Part shown: piece after piece, positions 7,715 to 17,320 of the stretch | Position numbering within the stretch: the first letter of the stretch is position 1 | Layout of the letters: every line of letters begins with the position of its first letter | NCBI RefSeq assembly: GCF_014192515.1 | Contig: NZ_JACHYB010000002.1 | Span: forward strand, 930,001 to 994,000 | Direction: 5' to 3' | DNA length: 64,000 nucleotides | DNA from: Microbacter margulisiae | GTDB taxonomy: Bacteria; Bacteroidota; Bacteroidia; Bacteroidales; Paludibacteraceae | The notes under the pieces: generated by a model | What the model was told of the DNA's origin: nothing | Seen by the model: the letters and a program-made list of their open reading frames with translations, nothing else | The model's database searches: none | Made by a program: the position numbers and the translations under genes

Positions 7715-10186
7715 TTACAATTTGATGGTCTGTTCAGCGCCATTGTATTGAACGGTCTTATCGGGATCTTTGGTTATTGCAACACCTGTTCCCTTTGCCG
7801 GAGTAACAATGATAATATGGAATGTCCGGTTTTGCAACATGCCCGGAAAACTTCCCTGCCGCTTGCCAATGATCAATTCGTGTCTGGCATCGTTCCATTT
7901 GAAAGAAATAGTGGCATAAACGCCTTTTTCATAATCATAGGTATTGTTTTCATCTTCGTAAAGCACGAAACTTCCGTCAGCACCAGGGTAGATACGAATC
8001 TCGAGCGGATTAGCAGGTTTCTCAGTTGCGTATTGCAGGAATGGCCCCATAGGGACTATCGATCCGGCTTTCATGAAGAGTGGCAATGTTTCAATAGGCG
8101 CTTTGGCATCAATCGTCTGTCCTCCTTGATATTTCTCTCCTGTCCAGAAATCATACCAGATAGTCTCTTTGGGAAGATACACTTTCCGGGTGTCTTCCAT
8201 TTTGGTGCCATTTTCCTGACCCATCATGCTATAGGTGACCGGGTTTACAAGGAAAGCTGGCCCAAACATATATTCATCGGGAATAGAGTCAATCGCGGCA
8301 TCATTTTTGAAATCAAATGCAAGTGCACGCATGATAGTGTAGCCCTGATGAGTCACTTTCCATCCAAGCGAATAGATGTAAGGCATCAACCGGTAACGCA
8401 GGTTGTCGTAATTCAGCAGGATGGCTTTCGTTTTTGCATCCCAGTTATCGGAATATAAAGCTCTTTCTCCTTTCCCGTGGATACGGAAGATCGGACAGAA
8501 TGTGCCAAACTGAAACCATCGCGTAAACAATTCACGGTTGGCAGGCGTTGACCAGTCGGGAGCTGCCCAATTTAAGTGGTAACCGCCAATGTCAGATGTC
8601 CAGTAAGGGATTCCCGAAGCGCAGGCATTGATTCCCTGTGGCACCTGGCTCTTGAAAGCTCTCCAGGTGCAGGTGACATCCGATGACCATAAGGTGGTGG
8701 CATTTCGTTGTTGCCCGGCAAAAGCCTGACGTACCAGGAAAAAAGCCCGCTTTCCGGGGATATCTTTTCTCCAGTTGGTGTATAATCCGGTGGTATGCAT
8801 TAATGAATAGGTGTTGAAGTAATCAATTCCTTTTCCAATAGCAAAGTTGCATGTCTTCCGCAATGCTATGCGGTCATTCCCCACGTCGGGTTCGCACTGA
8901 TCTACCCACCAGGCATCCCATCCATCACGGGATATCAATTGACTGTTGGCCTTGTTCCAATACATCGTTCTTGCTTTTTTGCTATAAACATCATAATAAT
9001 AATCCCAGTGATTGGTTACCACATTTTTCCAATCCAACGTAGTTAAATTACCGGCATCAAGCATGGCTTTATAATTGGCAGAACCTTTTCCGAAAACAGG
9101 CCAGATAGAGATCATCGCGTGAATATGGGCCTTATGTAACTCATTAACCATTTCTTTGGGATTGGGATACCTTTCCGCATACATTACATTGGAACCAATC
9201 GGCTCGGGCTCCCAGTAATACCAGTCCTGAACAATGCAGTCTACCGGAATATGATTATTGCGGTAATTGTCCTTTACGGATAATACTTCTGCCTGGCTTT
9301 TGTACCTGTCCTGTGACTGAAAGAGTCCGAACGCCCATTTTGGAAACATGGGAGCTTCCCCGGTAGCAATGCGGTAAGATGCGACAACTTTGTCAAGGCT
9401 TGGCCCGTACATAAAGTAGTAATCTACCATTTTGCCGCTTTCGGAAACATATTTATACTTGGTATTATGATCCAGTTTTCCATAAAAATCTGATGCCGAA
9501 TAGTTATCCCACATCAGGCCGTACCCTTTATTGGACAGAAGAACAGGAATGGCTCCGGTCAAATACATAATGGCCAATGACTGGTTGCGCCCTTTGTAGT
9601 CAATGGAAAGCGTATCCGTCGGATGACATCCCAGCCCATAAAGCGCTTCGTTTGACGGAGAATTAAATTCCGTACTGCAATTATACGTTGCAATTCCGTC
9701 GATGGTAGCGGGATTCATGGTTGTTCCGTTAGCGCCATCCTCGCTCAGAATCAAATCTCCCTGAAGATTAAAAAACTGAATTCCGTTGGTAGCTTTATCA
9801 ACATGAACAACCAGATTCCGGGTAGAGATAACAATCTCATTTTTTGTCTCGGAAACCTTAAACTGAGGGTGCGTTTCCCATGGATTGACAACAACCAGTG
9901 ATTTCTTAACCGGGAGGGTTTTAAAAATGGTATATCTGACTTCAACCATGTTGTCCAGGCAGATATTTACTTTCATCGTTCCTTTATCCAGCTTAAACAG
10001 GACTCCGTCGTTTTCTTTCTGGAAAGAAGTTACGGATGCCTTTGCAGGATTGGGAACAGCAATAGCAAACATTAAGGCAATGCTTGCAAGAATCTTTGAG
10101 GTCATTCGTGTCATAGAATATAGGGTTAAGTTACACATTAATGATTTACATGTTCTTTGGAAGAAATAAACCGGCATCAAATGCAA
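7715..10186 (-). CDS. GH31 family alpha-xylosidase or alpha-glucosidase, secreted
   Basis: The frame opens at 10186, but ATG 10114 or 10105 is the likely start because a signal peptide (TSKILASIALMFAIAVPNPAKA region) follows directly. The N-terminal beta-sandwich spans about residues 60-270 and the TIM barrel about 280-620. The nucleophile is D429 in WWVDQCEPD and the acid/base D503 in LWSSDVTCTW (numbers from 10186). The YWTSDIGGY and RIHGKGERALY segments are typical of alpha-xylosidases of the YicI/XylS type. With the acetylesterase and GH2 gene nearby, xyloglucan-type side chains are a plausible substrate; this is inference. The C-terminal domains complete a full-length enzyme of about 800 residues. 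Confidence 0.93.
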   Translation of the reverse strand: MHLMPVYFFQRTCKSLMCNLTLYSMTRMTSKILASIALMFAIAVPNPAKASVTSFQKENDGVLFKLDKGTMKVNICLDNMVEVRYTIFKTLPVKKSLVVVNPWETHPQFKVSETKNEIVISTRNLVVHVDKATNGIQFFNLQGDLILSEDGANGTTMNPATIDGIATYNCSTEFNSPSNEALYGLGCHPTDTLSIDYKGRNQSLAIMYLTGAIPVLLSNKGYGLMWDNYSASDFYGKLDHNTKYKYVSESGKMVDYYFMYGPSLDKVVASYRIATGEAPMFPKWAFGLFQSQDRYKSQAEVLSVKDNYRNNHIPVDCIVQDWYYWEPEPIGSNVMYAERYPNPKEMVNELHKAHIHAMISIWPVFGKGSANYKAMLDAGNLTTLDWKNVVTNHWDYYYDVYSKKARTMYWNKANSQLISRDGWDAWWVDQCEPDVGNDRIALRKTCNFAIGKGIDYFNTYSLMHTTGLYTNWRKDIPGKRAFFLVRQAFAGQQRNATTLWSSDVTCTWRAFKSQVPQGINACASGIPYWTSDIGGYHLNWAAPDWSTPANRELFTRWFQFGTFCPIFRIHGKGERALYSDNWDAKTKAILLNYDNLRYRLMPYIYSLGWKVTHQGYTIMRALAFDFKNDAAIDSIPDEYMFGPAFLVNPVTYSMMGQENGTKMEDTRKVYLPKETIWYDFWTGEKYQGGQTIDAKAPIETLPLFMKAGSIVPMGPFLQYATEKPANPLEIRIYPGADGSFVLYEDENNTYDYEKGVYATISFKWNDARHELIIGKRQGSFPGMLQNRTFHIIIVTPAKGTGVAITKDPDKTVQYNGAEQTIKL

Positions 10187-10320
10187 AGCAAGTTATATGG
10201 CTTCTGATTATTTTATTGGCGTCACAATGGGCACCTATATCATAGACACCTCAACAGGCGAAAATCCCCAAAAGCCATCGAAAAAAAATAGAATAAAATG
10301 ATATCAGCGCTATATCATGT

Positions 10321-10848
10321 TTATCCACAGTGATAATTTGAGGCAAAGTGATCACGGATTTTTCGCAATGCGATACTCATTTGTGACTCTACTGTTTTAA
10401 TTGAGATATTCAGTGAATCTGCTATTTGCCGATATGTAAGTTGTTCTTTCCGGCTAAGATCAAAGATCTGACGGCAACGTGTGGGTAAATTTTCAATTGC
10501 TATTTGTAGTTGAGGAATCAACTCGTCGTAATTCAAAACGTCATTGCCCTGTTTTTGCAGAAGCTCTTCCTCAGACCATGCCTCCAAAAATGTAGCCTGA
10601 CGTTGTCTATCGCGAAGGTAATTCAATGCACGATAACGTGCTGCAGAAAAAAGATAGGTTTTAATATGCTCAATGTGCAGACGATCCCGATCTTCCCAGA
10701 GGGTTACAAACACATCTTGCACAATTTCTTCAATAGCCTGTGCATCACGTGTATAGTAATTCAACGATCGGCATAAAGGTTCGTAATAGAGATCAAACAA
10801 CTTACGAAACGACTTTGGAGTGATCGCAAAGAACACCGCGTCTTCCAT
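10321..10848 (-). CDS. ECF sigma-70 family RNA polymerase sigma factor, orphan
   Basis: ATG 10848 is chosen over upstream in-frame ATGs because a -7 element lies at 10871-10878 and family similarity begins with FRKLFDLYYEPL. Region 2 (LFDLYYEPLCRSLNYYTRD...EEIVQDVFVTLWE) and region 4 (LTYRQIADSLNISIKTVESQ) are intact, giving 175 residues. This is the RpoE-like Bacteroidota type that usually works with a FecR anti-sigma factor. No FecR or SusC gene is adjacent here; it lies upstream of and in the same direction as the GH31 gene, which it may control. Target promoters are unknown. Confidence 0.88.
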   Translation of the reverse strand: MEDAVFFAITPKSFRKLFDLYYEPLCRSLNYYTRDAQAIEEIVQDVFVTLWEDRDRLHIEHIKTYLFSAARYRALNYLRDRQRQATFLEAWSEEELLQKQGNDVLNYDELIPQLQIAIENLPTRCRQIFDLSRKEQLTYRQIADSLNISIKTVESQMSIALRKIRDHFASNYHCG

Positions 10849-10870
10849 AGCAAAGATTAGATTATAGGGG

Positions 10871-10878
10871 CAAACATA
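10871..10878 (-). promoter_or_regulatory. -7 element for the orphan sigma factor
   Basis: Reads TATGTTTG on the minus strand, exact TAnnTTTG match, about 22 bases before ATG 10848. Its position supports that start. Confidence 0.5.
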
Positions 10879-11161
10879 GGCATAATTTTTCGATATCATT
10901 ACAGGCAGATTCAAATTTAAGAAGCACATCATTTACCTTATTGTCCATTCTTATATATAGTTGTAGTGCTGTTATCCCTGCAATAATACCACCTTCCCAT
11001 TCGTTTTATTGTCAAATTGTACAATATGATCATAAACAATAATTAAGCAGGCACAGACAATCCATTAACATTGACAAACTATTTTACAATCCAAACAAAA
11101 GGGAACTTATTTCCTGCAATATCAGTCTGAATAATTTTCAAATGCAAACAGAATTATTTTG

Positions 11162-11169
11162 TATCTTTG
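11162..11169 (+). promoter_or_regulatory. -7 element for the DUF2723 gene
   Basis: TATCTTTG, exact match to TAnnTTTG, about 48 bases before ATG 11218. The upstream region is AT-rich; the -33 element is unclear. Confidence 0.55.
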
Positions 11170-11217
11170 CCAGCATAAAAAGTATAATCACAAATTGATA
11201 AGCCTAAATTGTCTCTT

Positions 11218-14200
11218 ATGAAGCGTTTTAAACGGATCAATGTCCTGCTGGGATGGATGGTTTTTATCATCGCGGCTATTGTCTATCTGCTTACAATGGA
11301 ACCAACAGTAAGCTTTTGGGACTGCCCGGAATTCATTACTACTGCATACAAACTAGAAATTGGACATCCACCCGGATATCCGTTTTTTTCGTTAGTAGGT
11401 CACTTATTTTCACTGTTTGCATCTGATCCTGCACACGTAAGTACCTGGGTCAACAGAATCTCTGTTTTAAATAGCGCCGGTGCAGTATTATTCCTGTTCT
11501 GGACGATTACGATTCTTGCCCGTAAACTTTTAATCAAGAATGAAGAAGATTACACCATGGGCAAAATGCTCACCATCTGGGGTGCGGGATTAGTAGGTGC
11601 TCTGGCTTTTGCCTTTACTGATTCTTTCTGGTTTTCAGCTACCGAAACAGACGTATTCAGTTTTGCAGCGTTATCTACAGCATTCAGTTTCTGGGCAATG
11701 TTGCGATGGTCGGAAGTCGCTGACGAGCCTCACTCTGATCGTTGGTTATTATTGATTGCTTATGCCATAGGGATTTCTATTGGTGTTCATCTCTTGAGTT
11801 TGTTGACTATTCCGGCATTAGTAATGATATTTTATTTCCGGAAACATCAACATACTAGAAAAAGCGCTTTCATAGCCTTTTTGGTTGCGATTTCCATTTT
11901 AGCCGCCGTCTTTTATGGCATGATTCCAAGTTTCTTCTGGCTATCCAGCTTTTTGGAACTTTTCTTTGTCAACACATTAGGATTACCTTTCAACAGCGGC
12001 GTCATCGCTTATGCCATCATTGTAGCCATTGTGTTTATCTGGGCAATTTATGCAACACAAAAAGGAAAAAACGAAGCGCAGGCTCGTTTTGCTTTTATTC
12101 TTGCCATTGCTCTTTCCGGGGTTCCCTTCCTAGGAAAAAGTGTCTGGGTAGCCGTTATCATTCTTTTCCTGTTGGTATATCTTCTCTTGGTCAAGAAAGT
12201 TCGTGTATCCCGTCGGATATTAAACCTGATTATTCTTGCACTTGCAATGATTCTGATCGGATATTCACAATTTACAATTGTGTTGATTCGTTCTTCGGCC
12301 CAACCTCCTATGGATGAAGATGCTCCGAGCGATGTGTTTGCTCTGATGAGTTACCAAAGCCGCGAACAGTACGGAGATGTCCATCCTATATTCTATGGTC
12401 CAATGTATACTGCCGATTATAAATATCAGCCGGCCGGCAACGGTATGTGTGCTCCAGTTCAAAAAAACGGAAGTCCTATCTGGAATAAGAAGCCCAAAAC
12501 ACATCCGGGAGATAAAGATCAGTATATTATCACAGGATATAAACAAACGCCTGTGTATGATCCTGTTTTCTATATGTTTTTCCCCCGTATGTTCAGTGAC
12601 CAACCAAACCATGTGCAAGCTTACGAATCGTGGGTTGGAAAACCAGCGCTCAATGTAGATTATTCACCTTGCGGACAAGATGCCGTTGGTAAAATGCCAA
12701 CATTTGGGCAAAATCTGAAGTTCTTCCTGAGTTACCAGCTAGATTTCATGTATTTCCGCTATTTCATGTGGAACTTTAGTGGTAGGCAAAATGATAAACA
12801 GTCCTATGGCGAAATCGATCGCGGTAACTGGATCACCGGCTTCAATTTTATCGACAACTGGTTGGTAGGAAATCAAAGTACTTTGCCTAAAGATATGAAA
12901 AACAACAAAGGGCGCCATACTTACTTCATGCTTCCTTTAATAATGGGAATTATAGGGCTGCTCTTTTTGTTAATGTATGCGGGCAAAGAAGGGAAACAAA
13001 CCTTCTGGATCGTATTTACGCTCTTCTTCATGACGGGTGTTGCAATCATTATCTATCTGAATCAAACGCCATTACAGCCTCGTGAACGAGATTATTCTTA
13101 CACAGGATCGTTCTACGCGTTCTGTATATTCATAGGATTCGGAGTGTTGGCTATTGCAAATTATCTGCGCAATAAGCTAGCATCATCGCCAAGTGCGATT
13201 CTTGCAACTGTTATCGGATTAATTGTGCCAGCCATTTTAATTTCACAAAACTGGAAAAGTAACGATAGATCCGATCGTTACACAGCGCGTGATTTTGGCG
13301 CCAACTATCTGAATTCACTGGCACCCAATGCAATTATCTTTACTAATGGCGATAATGACACGTTCCCACTATGGTATAGTATCGAAGTGGAAGGACTCCG
13401 GCGCGATGTACGTGTATGTAATCTAAGTTATTTACAAACAGACTGGTACATCGATCAAATGAAACGTCCTGTATATTCCTCTGCACCGCTTCCTATTTCA
13501 TGGACGCCGGCACAATATGCAGAAGGAAATCACGATGTGGCTTATGTTGCTAATCCTAAGGATACCACTAAAATTGATCTTTCGCTGGCCTTGCAATTCA
13601 TCCTGAGCAAGAATCCTCAAACAAAAGATCCATTAGGGCACGACATATTCCCAACTTCTCATTTGGTATTGAAAGTAAATAAAGATGAAGTGCTTCGTAC
13701 CCATACGGTGGATTCAACCCTGGCAAATCAGATTGTTCCTGAAATGAATATAACGCTGAGACGTCAGGTTACGAAAGCCGATATGATGATTCTCGACATG
13801 TTGCAAACCAACCATTGGAAACGTCCGATCTATTTTGCCAACACGGTAGGCAATGATATGTATCTGGGATTAAGCAACTATTTCCAACAGGAAGGTATCG
13901 CACAACGTATTGTCCCGATCTGGAAAGATGGCGGCTCAGTGAATACCAAAGCGATGTATGACAATATGATGCATAAATTCCGTTGGGGGGATATTCAGAA
14001 TCCGAAAGTCTATCTGGATGAAAATATTTTACGGATGTGCACCACATTCCGGATGCAATTCGGAGTGTTAGCCGAAGGATTAATAGCAGAAAATAAACGT
14101 GATTCTGCTCTACAGGTGCTGAATTATGCCATGAAAGTAATTCCTCCGACAACAGTACCTAACGACTATTTCTCAACATTCCTGGCCGGATCATATTATG

Positions 14201-14448
14201 AATTAGGGAAGATGCCACAGGGAGATGCTATTCTTGATGACGTAGCAAACGAAAGTTCACAAAACTTAACCTGGTATGCTGCTCTGACAAACAACCAGAT
14301 GAATACAGTTACAGAACAAATATCAACTAATTTGGCTGCTTTGCGCAACGCATTGTATTACTTCCATCAATACAACAGAAAAGCTTTGTTTGATAAGTAT
14401 TATGCTAAGTTTGTGCAATTTGCCACTGAATTTCATGTTCAATCTTAA
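11218..14448 (+). CDS. TMEM260-like DUF2723 protein O-mannosyltransferase family
   Basis: The frame is open from TTG 11209, but ATG 11218 (MKRFKRINVLLGW) is the natural start. The N-terminal ~180 residues are DUF2723 (SFWDCPEFITTAYKLEIGHP, HPPGYPFF), the glycosyltransferase-C-like membrane domain related to TMEM260. About a dozen membrane segments follow to residue ~680, with the acidic DCPE loop as likely active region. The C-terminal ~400 residues are soluble, with an NGDNDTFPLWY motif and helical repeats. In Bacteroidota such proteins are implicated in O-glycosylation of exported proteins; this is knowledge of the family, not shown here. It is a large protein of usual length, and a hairpin terminator follows it. 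Confidence 0.87.
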   Translation: MKRFKRINVLLGWMVFIIAAIVYLLTMEPTVSFWDCPEFITTAYKLEIGHPPGYPFFSLVGHLFSLFASDPAHVSTWVNRISVLNSAGAVLFLFWTITILARKLLIKNEEDYTMGKMLTIWGAGLVGALAFAFTDSFWFSATETDVFSFAALSTAFSFWAMLRWSEVADEPHSDRWLLLIAYAIGISIGVHLLSLLTIPALVMIFYFRKHQHTRKSAFIAFLVAISILAAVFYGMIPSFFWLSSFLELFFVNTLGLPFNSGVIAYAIIVAIVFIWAIYATQKGKNEAQARFAFILAIALSGVPFLGKSVWVAVIILFLLVYLLLVKKVRVSRRILNLIILALAMILIGYSQFTIVLIRSSAQPPMDEDAPSDVFALMSYQSREQYGDVHPIFYGPMYTADYKYQPAGNGMCAPVQKNGSPIWNKKPKTHPGDKDQYIITGYKQTPVYDPVFYMFFPRMFSDQPNHVQAYESWVGKPALNVDYSPCGQDAVGKMPTFGQNLKFFLSYQLDFMYFRYFMWNFSGRQNDKQSYGEIDRGNWITGFNFIDNWLVGNQSTLPKDMKNNKGRHTYFMLPLIMGIIGLLFLLMYAGKEGKQTFWIVFTLFFMTGVAIIIYLNQTPLQPRERDYSYTGSFYAFCIFIGFGVLAIANYLRNKLASSPSAILATVIGLIVPAILISQNWKSNDRSDRYTARDFGANYLNSLAPNAIIFTNGDNDTFPLWYSIEVEGLRRDVRVCNLSYLQTDWYIDQMKRPVYSSAPLPISWTPAQYAEGNHDVAYVANPKDTTKIDLSLALQFILSKNPQTKDPLGHDIFPTSHLVLKVNKDEVLRTHTVDSTLANQIVPEMNITLRRQVTKADMMILDMLQTNHWKRPIYFANTVGNDMYLGLSNYFQQEGIAQRIVPIWKDGGSVNTKAMYDNMMHKFRWGDIQNPKVYLDENILRMCTTFRMQFGVLAEGLIAENKRDSALQVLNYAMKVIPPTTVPNDYFSTFLAGSYYELGKMPQGDAILDDVANESSQNLTWYAALTNNQMNTVTEQISTNLAALRNALYYFHQYNRKALFDKYYAKFVQFATEFHVQS

Positions 14449-14456
14449 AAAGGAAA

Positions 14457-14491
14457 GTTGTCGGCTATAAGCCGGCAACTTCTTTTTCTTT
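14457..14491 (+). terminator. Terminator or attenuator between DUF2723 gene and deacetylase
   Basis: A 9-bp GC-rich stem (14457-14465 with 14471-14479, one G-T pair), loop TATAA, followed by TTCTTTTTCTTT. It starts 9 bases after the DUF2723 stop and ends just before ATG 14494, so the deacetylase relies on read-through or an internal promoter. Confidence 0.75.
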
Positions 14492-14493
14492 GT

Positions 14494-15102
14494 ATGTTTA
14501 TTGAGCGTCCGTTGTTTTTTCTGCCTTGGTTATTCCCAAAGGCATGGTGGAGAAAAGATAAAAACCGGAAAGTAGTTTATCTGACTTTCGATGATGGGCC
14601 TGTACCCGAAATCACTCCGGTAATACTGAAGATGCTGGATGAGTTCCAGATTAAAGCGACATTCTTCTGTGTAGGAGATAATGTCAGAAAACACCCGGAG
14701 GTGTTTCAACAGGTGATTAAACAAGGACATCGCGTAGGAAATCATACCTTTAATCATATAAAGGGGTTTTCCTGGAGTGTTGAGGCATACCTTGAAAATG
14801 TCGAAAAAGCAGCATCGCTCATTAACTCAGACTTAATACGGCCCCCGCATGGGCAGTTATCGCAAAAATTATACCGGGCGTTGAACGAACGTTATCAGGT
14901 GGTAATGTGGGATGTAATTACACGTGACTATAATCAGGCGTTACAGCCTGAACGCATTCTGAAAAATGTAAAGAAATACGTGCGTAACGGATCCATTGTT
15001 GTATTTCACGATTCGCTAAAAGCAAAACAAAATGTGCTTACCGTTTTGCCCGATGCAATCCGGTTTCTTCAACAACAAGGATATCAATTTAAAACACTGT
15101 AA
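14494..15102 (+). CDS. Polysaccharide deacetylase (NodB domain)
   Basis: ATG 14494 is preferred over TTG 14458 because the latter lies in the terminator hairpin. The 202-residue protein has a short hydrophobic N-terminus (RPLFFLPWLFPKAWW) and then a NodB domain. Visible motifs are TFDDGP (metal and catalytic Asp), HTFNH (metal His pair), RPPHGQ and VVFHDS (catalytic His). Such enzymes remove N- or O-acetyl groups from peptidoglycan or other surface glycans at the membrane. It is followed three bases later by the PAP2-like gene, suggesting an operon. Confidence 0.9.
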   Translation: MFIERPLFFLPWLFPKAWWRKDKNRKVVYLTFDDGPVPEITPVILKMLDEFQIKATFFCVGDNVRKHPEVFQQVIKQGHRVGNHTFNHIKGFSWSVEAYLENVEKAASLINSDLIRPPHGQLSQKLYRALNERYQVVMWDVITRDYNQALQPERILKNVKKYVRNGSIVVFHDSLKAKQNVLTVLPDAIRFLQQQGYQFKTL

Positions 15103-15105
15103 GCT

Positions 15106-15711
15106 ATGAAACGACTTGCATCTATTCTTTCAATTATTTTCAGTCCGCTACTGGTACCAACTTATGGTATCTTACTCTTTTTTACAACAAGACGATTTGA
15201 GGTTGTTCCTTTCTTGCCAAAGCTTATTGTAGGTATTATCGTTTTTGTATGTACGGGATTATTGCCGGGAGTGATTCTCTATTTCTTTATGAAAACAGGG
15301 AAAGTAAGCTCTGTGAATCTTGAAAAAAAAGAAGAACGCACTCTTCCTTACATCTTTTCATTAGTGCTCTATCTTTTCTGTGCATTATATCTCTGGAAAG
15401 TCAATATGCCACTCTGGTTTGTAATGATGGTGGTAGGAAGTACTGTTGCTTTGGTTGTTTTAATGCTCGTCAATCTAAAATGGAAGATGAGTGCCCATTT
15501 ATCAGCTCTGGGAGGTGTTTTTGGAGGTATCTTCGTGGTAGCTATGCATTATGTCCTCAACCCTGTTGCTTTAATTGTAGGAACGCTATTTATTGCTGCG
15601 GCTGTAGCAACATCACGATTGATTCTTGGAGTTCACACTCCTTTACAGACGCTGGCCGGATTTGTCAACGGATTTGTCCTCGTAATGTTATTCGGCCTTC
15701 TTTTCGGATAG
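15106..15711 (+). CDS. PAP2-like integral membrane protein
   Basis: 201 residues with six predicted membrane segments. The C-terminal half resembles the PAP2/type-2 phosphatidic acid phosphatase fold: SAHLSALGG stands where PSGH is expected, and SRLILGVHTPLQ matches SR-x5-H but with Gln in place of the usual Asp. The catalytic His is therefore present but the set is degenerate, a state common in Bacteroidota members. A role in lipid or undecaprenyl-phosphate turnover would fit the deacetylase just upstream, but this is inference. Confidence 0.7.
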   Translation: MKRLASILSIIFSPLLVPTYGILLFFTTRRFEVVPFLPKLIVGIIVFVCTGLLPGVILYFFMKTGKVSSVNLEKKEERTLPYIFSLVLYLFCALYLWKVNMPLWFVMMVVGSTVALVVLMLVNLKWKMSAHLSALGGVFGGIFVVAMHYVLNPVALIVGTLFIAAAVATSRLILGVHTPLQTLAGFVNGFVLVMLFGLLFG

Positions 15712-15723
15712 GAGCTAAACTTT

Positions 15724-16422
15724 TTAAAGGCGCTTTAACTGCATAATATGACAGGCGGCAATACCTGCTGTTTCGGTGCGTAGTCTGTTCTTCCCTAACG
15801 ACACAGGTTGAAATCCATACGAAAAAGACGCTGTTATCTCTTCCTGAGAAAAATCTCCTTCGGGACCAATCAACACAATGGCATCCTTATCCGGAGTATA
15901 AATATCCTGTAGCAAAACCCGCTCTTCTTCGTAACAATGAGCAATGAACCGTTGTTTCTCGGTGCTCTCTTTCAATAATTCCGTAAACGTTATGGCGGGA
16001 TTAAGCTTAGGAAGATAAGCGCGCTGCGATTGCTTCATAGCAGCAATGACGATTTTTTCAAGGCGTTCGAAAGCTATACTTCTGCGTTCCGAAAAATGAC
16101 AAACGACAGGCGTTATGATGTCAACACCTAATTCTGTAGCCTTTTCTGCAAACCACTCCAGCCGTTCCTTATTTTTTGTCGGGGCAATAGCAATATGTGT
16201 CAGTGTTGTTTCCTCACGTGTCTCATAATACTGTTCCACTATTTCCACCATGGTATGTTTTGGATGTGCCTCAACAATACGCATTACAAAATGGGTACCT
16301 TTTCCATCGGAAACCGCGATAAGCGTTCCCAGACCCAATCGCAATACCTTCGTACAATGCAGGGATTCTTCTTCAGGCAAGCAAAGGCTATTCAGGATAT
16401 CCGGAGCATAAAATAAATGCAT
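15724..16422 (-). CDS. rsmE: 16S rRNA (uracil(1498)-N(3))-methyltransferase
   Basis: 232 residues, the usual length for RsmE. The N-terminal PUA-like domain (HLFYAPDI...LRLGLGTLIAVSDG) precedes a SPOUT methyltransferase domain. The knot motifs VLIGPEGDFSQEE and SLGKNRLRTETA are intact and form the S-adenosylmethionine site. It methylates U1498 of 16S rRNA in the assembled small subunit. It follows hisF by 20 bases on the same strand and is convergent with the PAP2-like gene. Confidence 0.95.
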   Translation of the reverse strand: MHLFYAPDILNSLCLPEEESLHCTKVLRLGLGTLIAVSDGKGTHFVMRIVEAHPKHTMVEIVEQYYETREETTLTHIAIAPTKNKERLEWFAEKATELGVDIITPVVCHFSERRSIAFERLEKIVIAAMKQSQRAYLPKLNPAITFTELLKESTEKQRFIAHCYEEERVLLQDIYTPDKDAIVLIGPEGDFSQEEITASFSYGFQPVSLGKNRLRTETAGIAACHIMQLKRL

Positions 16423-16442
16423 AACAGAGAGGATTTCAATAA

Positions 16443-17201
16443 TTAACGACGAACCTCAATACCTTTGTCATAGAGAAATTGTTTCAAGGCAGGTAACTCA
16501 ATCTCTCCATAATGGAAAATTCCTGCGGCTAAAGCTGCATCTGCCTTGCCTTGATTAAACACATCTACAAAATGCTCCATTTTACCAGCGCCACCACTTG
16601 CAATAACGGGCACATTAACACTTTCGGATACTTCCCGGGTCAGGTCAATGGCAAATCCGTTTTTTGTCCCGTCATGATCCATGGATGTTAAAAGAATCTC
16701 TCCGGCACCCAGGTCAACGGCATTTTGCACCCATTCCAACGTACGGATTTCAGTTGGTATACGTCCTCCATTCAGGAACACAATCCATTCACCATTCACG
16801 AATTTAGTATCTACAGCCAGAACAACGCATTGGGAACCAAACTGGAGCGCTAATTCTTCAATTAGCTTAGGATTGCGAACTGCAGCTGAATTTACTGAAA
16901 TTTTATCTGCTCCGGCCTGCAACAAAGTAGACACATCACTCACACTCGAAATACCACCACCTACTGTAAAAGGTATATTAATATGATGTGCAATACGGGT
17001 AACGAGGTCCGAGAGTGTCTTACGCTTTTCGTGTGTGGCTGTAATATCCAGAAAAACCAATTCATCGGCTCCCATTTGTGCGTAGCGGCTTCCCAGTTCC
17101 ACCGGATCACCTACAGCACGAATATTCAGAAAATTGATTCCCTTTACCGTTTGTCCGTCTTTAATATCCAAACAGGGAATGATACGTTTAGTCAGCGGCA
17201 T
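16443..17201 (-). CDS. hisF: Imidazole glycerol phosphate synthase cyclase subunit
   Basis: 252 residues, a complete (beta-alpha)8 barrel. Catalytic Asp residues D12 (PCLDIKDG) and D131 (LAVDTKF) are present, as are the phosphate-binding GGGI and ASGGAG motifs. HisF uses ammonia from HisH to make IGP and AICAR in histidine synthesis. No other histidine gene is in this window, although in many Bacteroidota hisF lies in a his cluster, so the pathway genes must be elsewhere. It is likely co-transcribed with rsmE. Confidence 0.97.
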   Translation of the reverse strand: MPLTKRIIPCLDIKDGQTVKGINFLNIRAVGDPVELGSRYAQMGADELVFLDITATHEKRKTLSDLVTRIAHHINIPFTVGGGISSVSDVSTLLQAGADKISVNSAAVRNPKLIEELALQFGSQCVVLAVDTKFVNGEWIVFLNGGRIPTEIRTLEWVQNAVDLGAGEILLTSMDHDGTKNGFAIDLTREVSESVNVPVIASGGAGKMEHFVDVFNQGKADAALAAGIFHYGEIELPALKQFLYDKGIEVRR

Positions 17202-17259
17202 ACTATTGAATTACTATTTGATAATATCACAAAACTCTTTTGATTTCAATTTTTACAAA

Positions 17260-17299
17260 CAAAAAACGGCAACCGGAATAATTTCTGTCCGCCTGCCGT
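17260..17299 (-). terminator. Terminator downstream of the DksA-like gene
   Basis: On the minus strand an ACGGCA...TGCCGT stem with an inner GCGGA/TCCG pairing is followed by TTTTTTG. It lies just after the stop at 17321 and separates the ileS/DksA-like pair from hisF. Confidence 0.65.
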
Positions 17300-17320
17300 A
17301 TTCGTATATCAAGAATGTGT

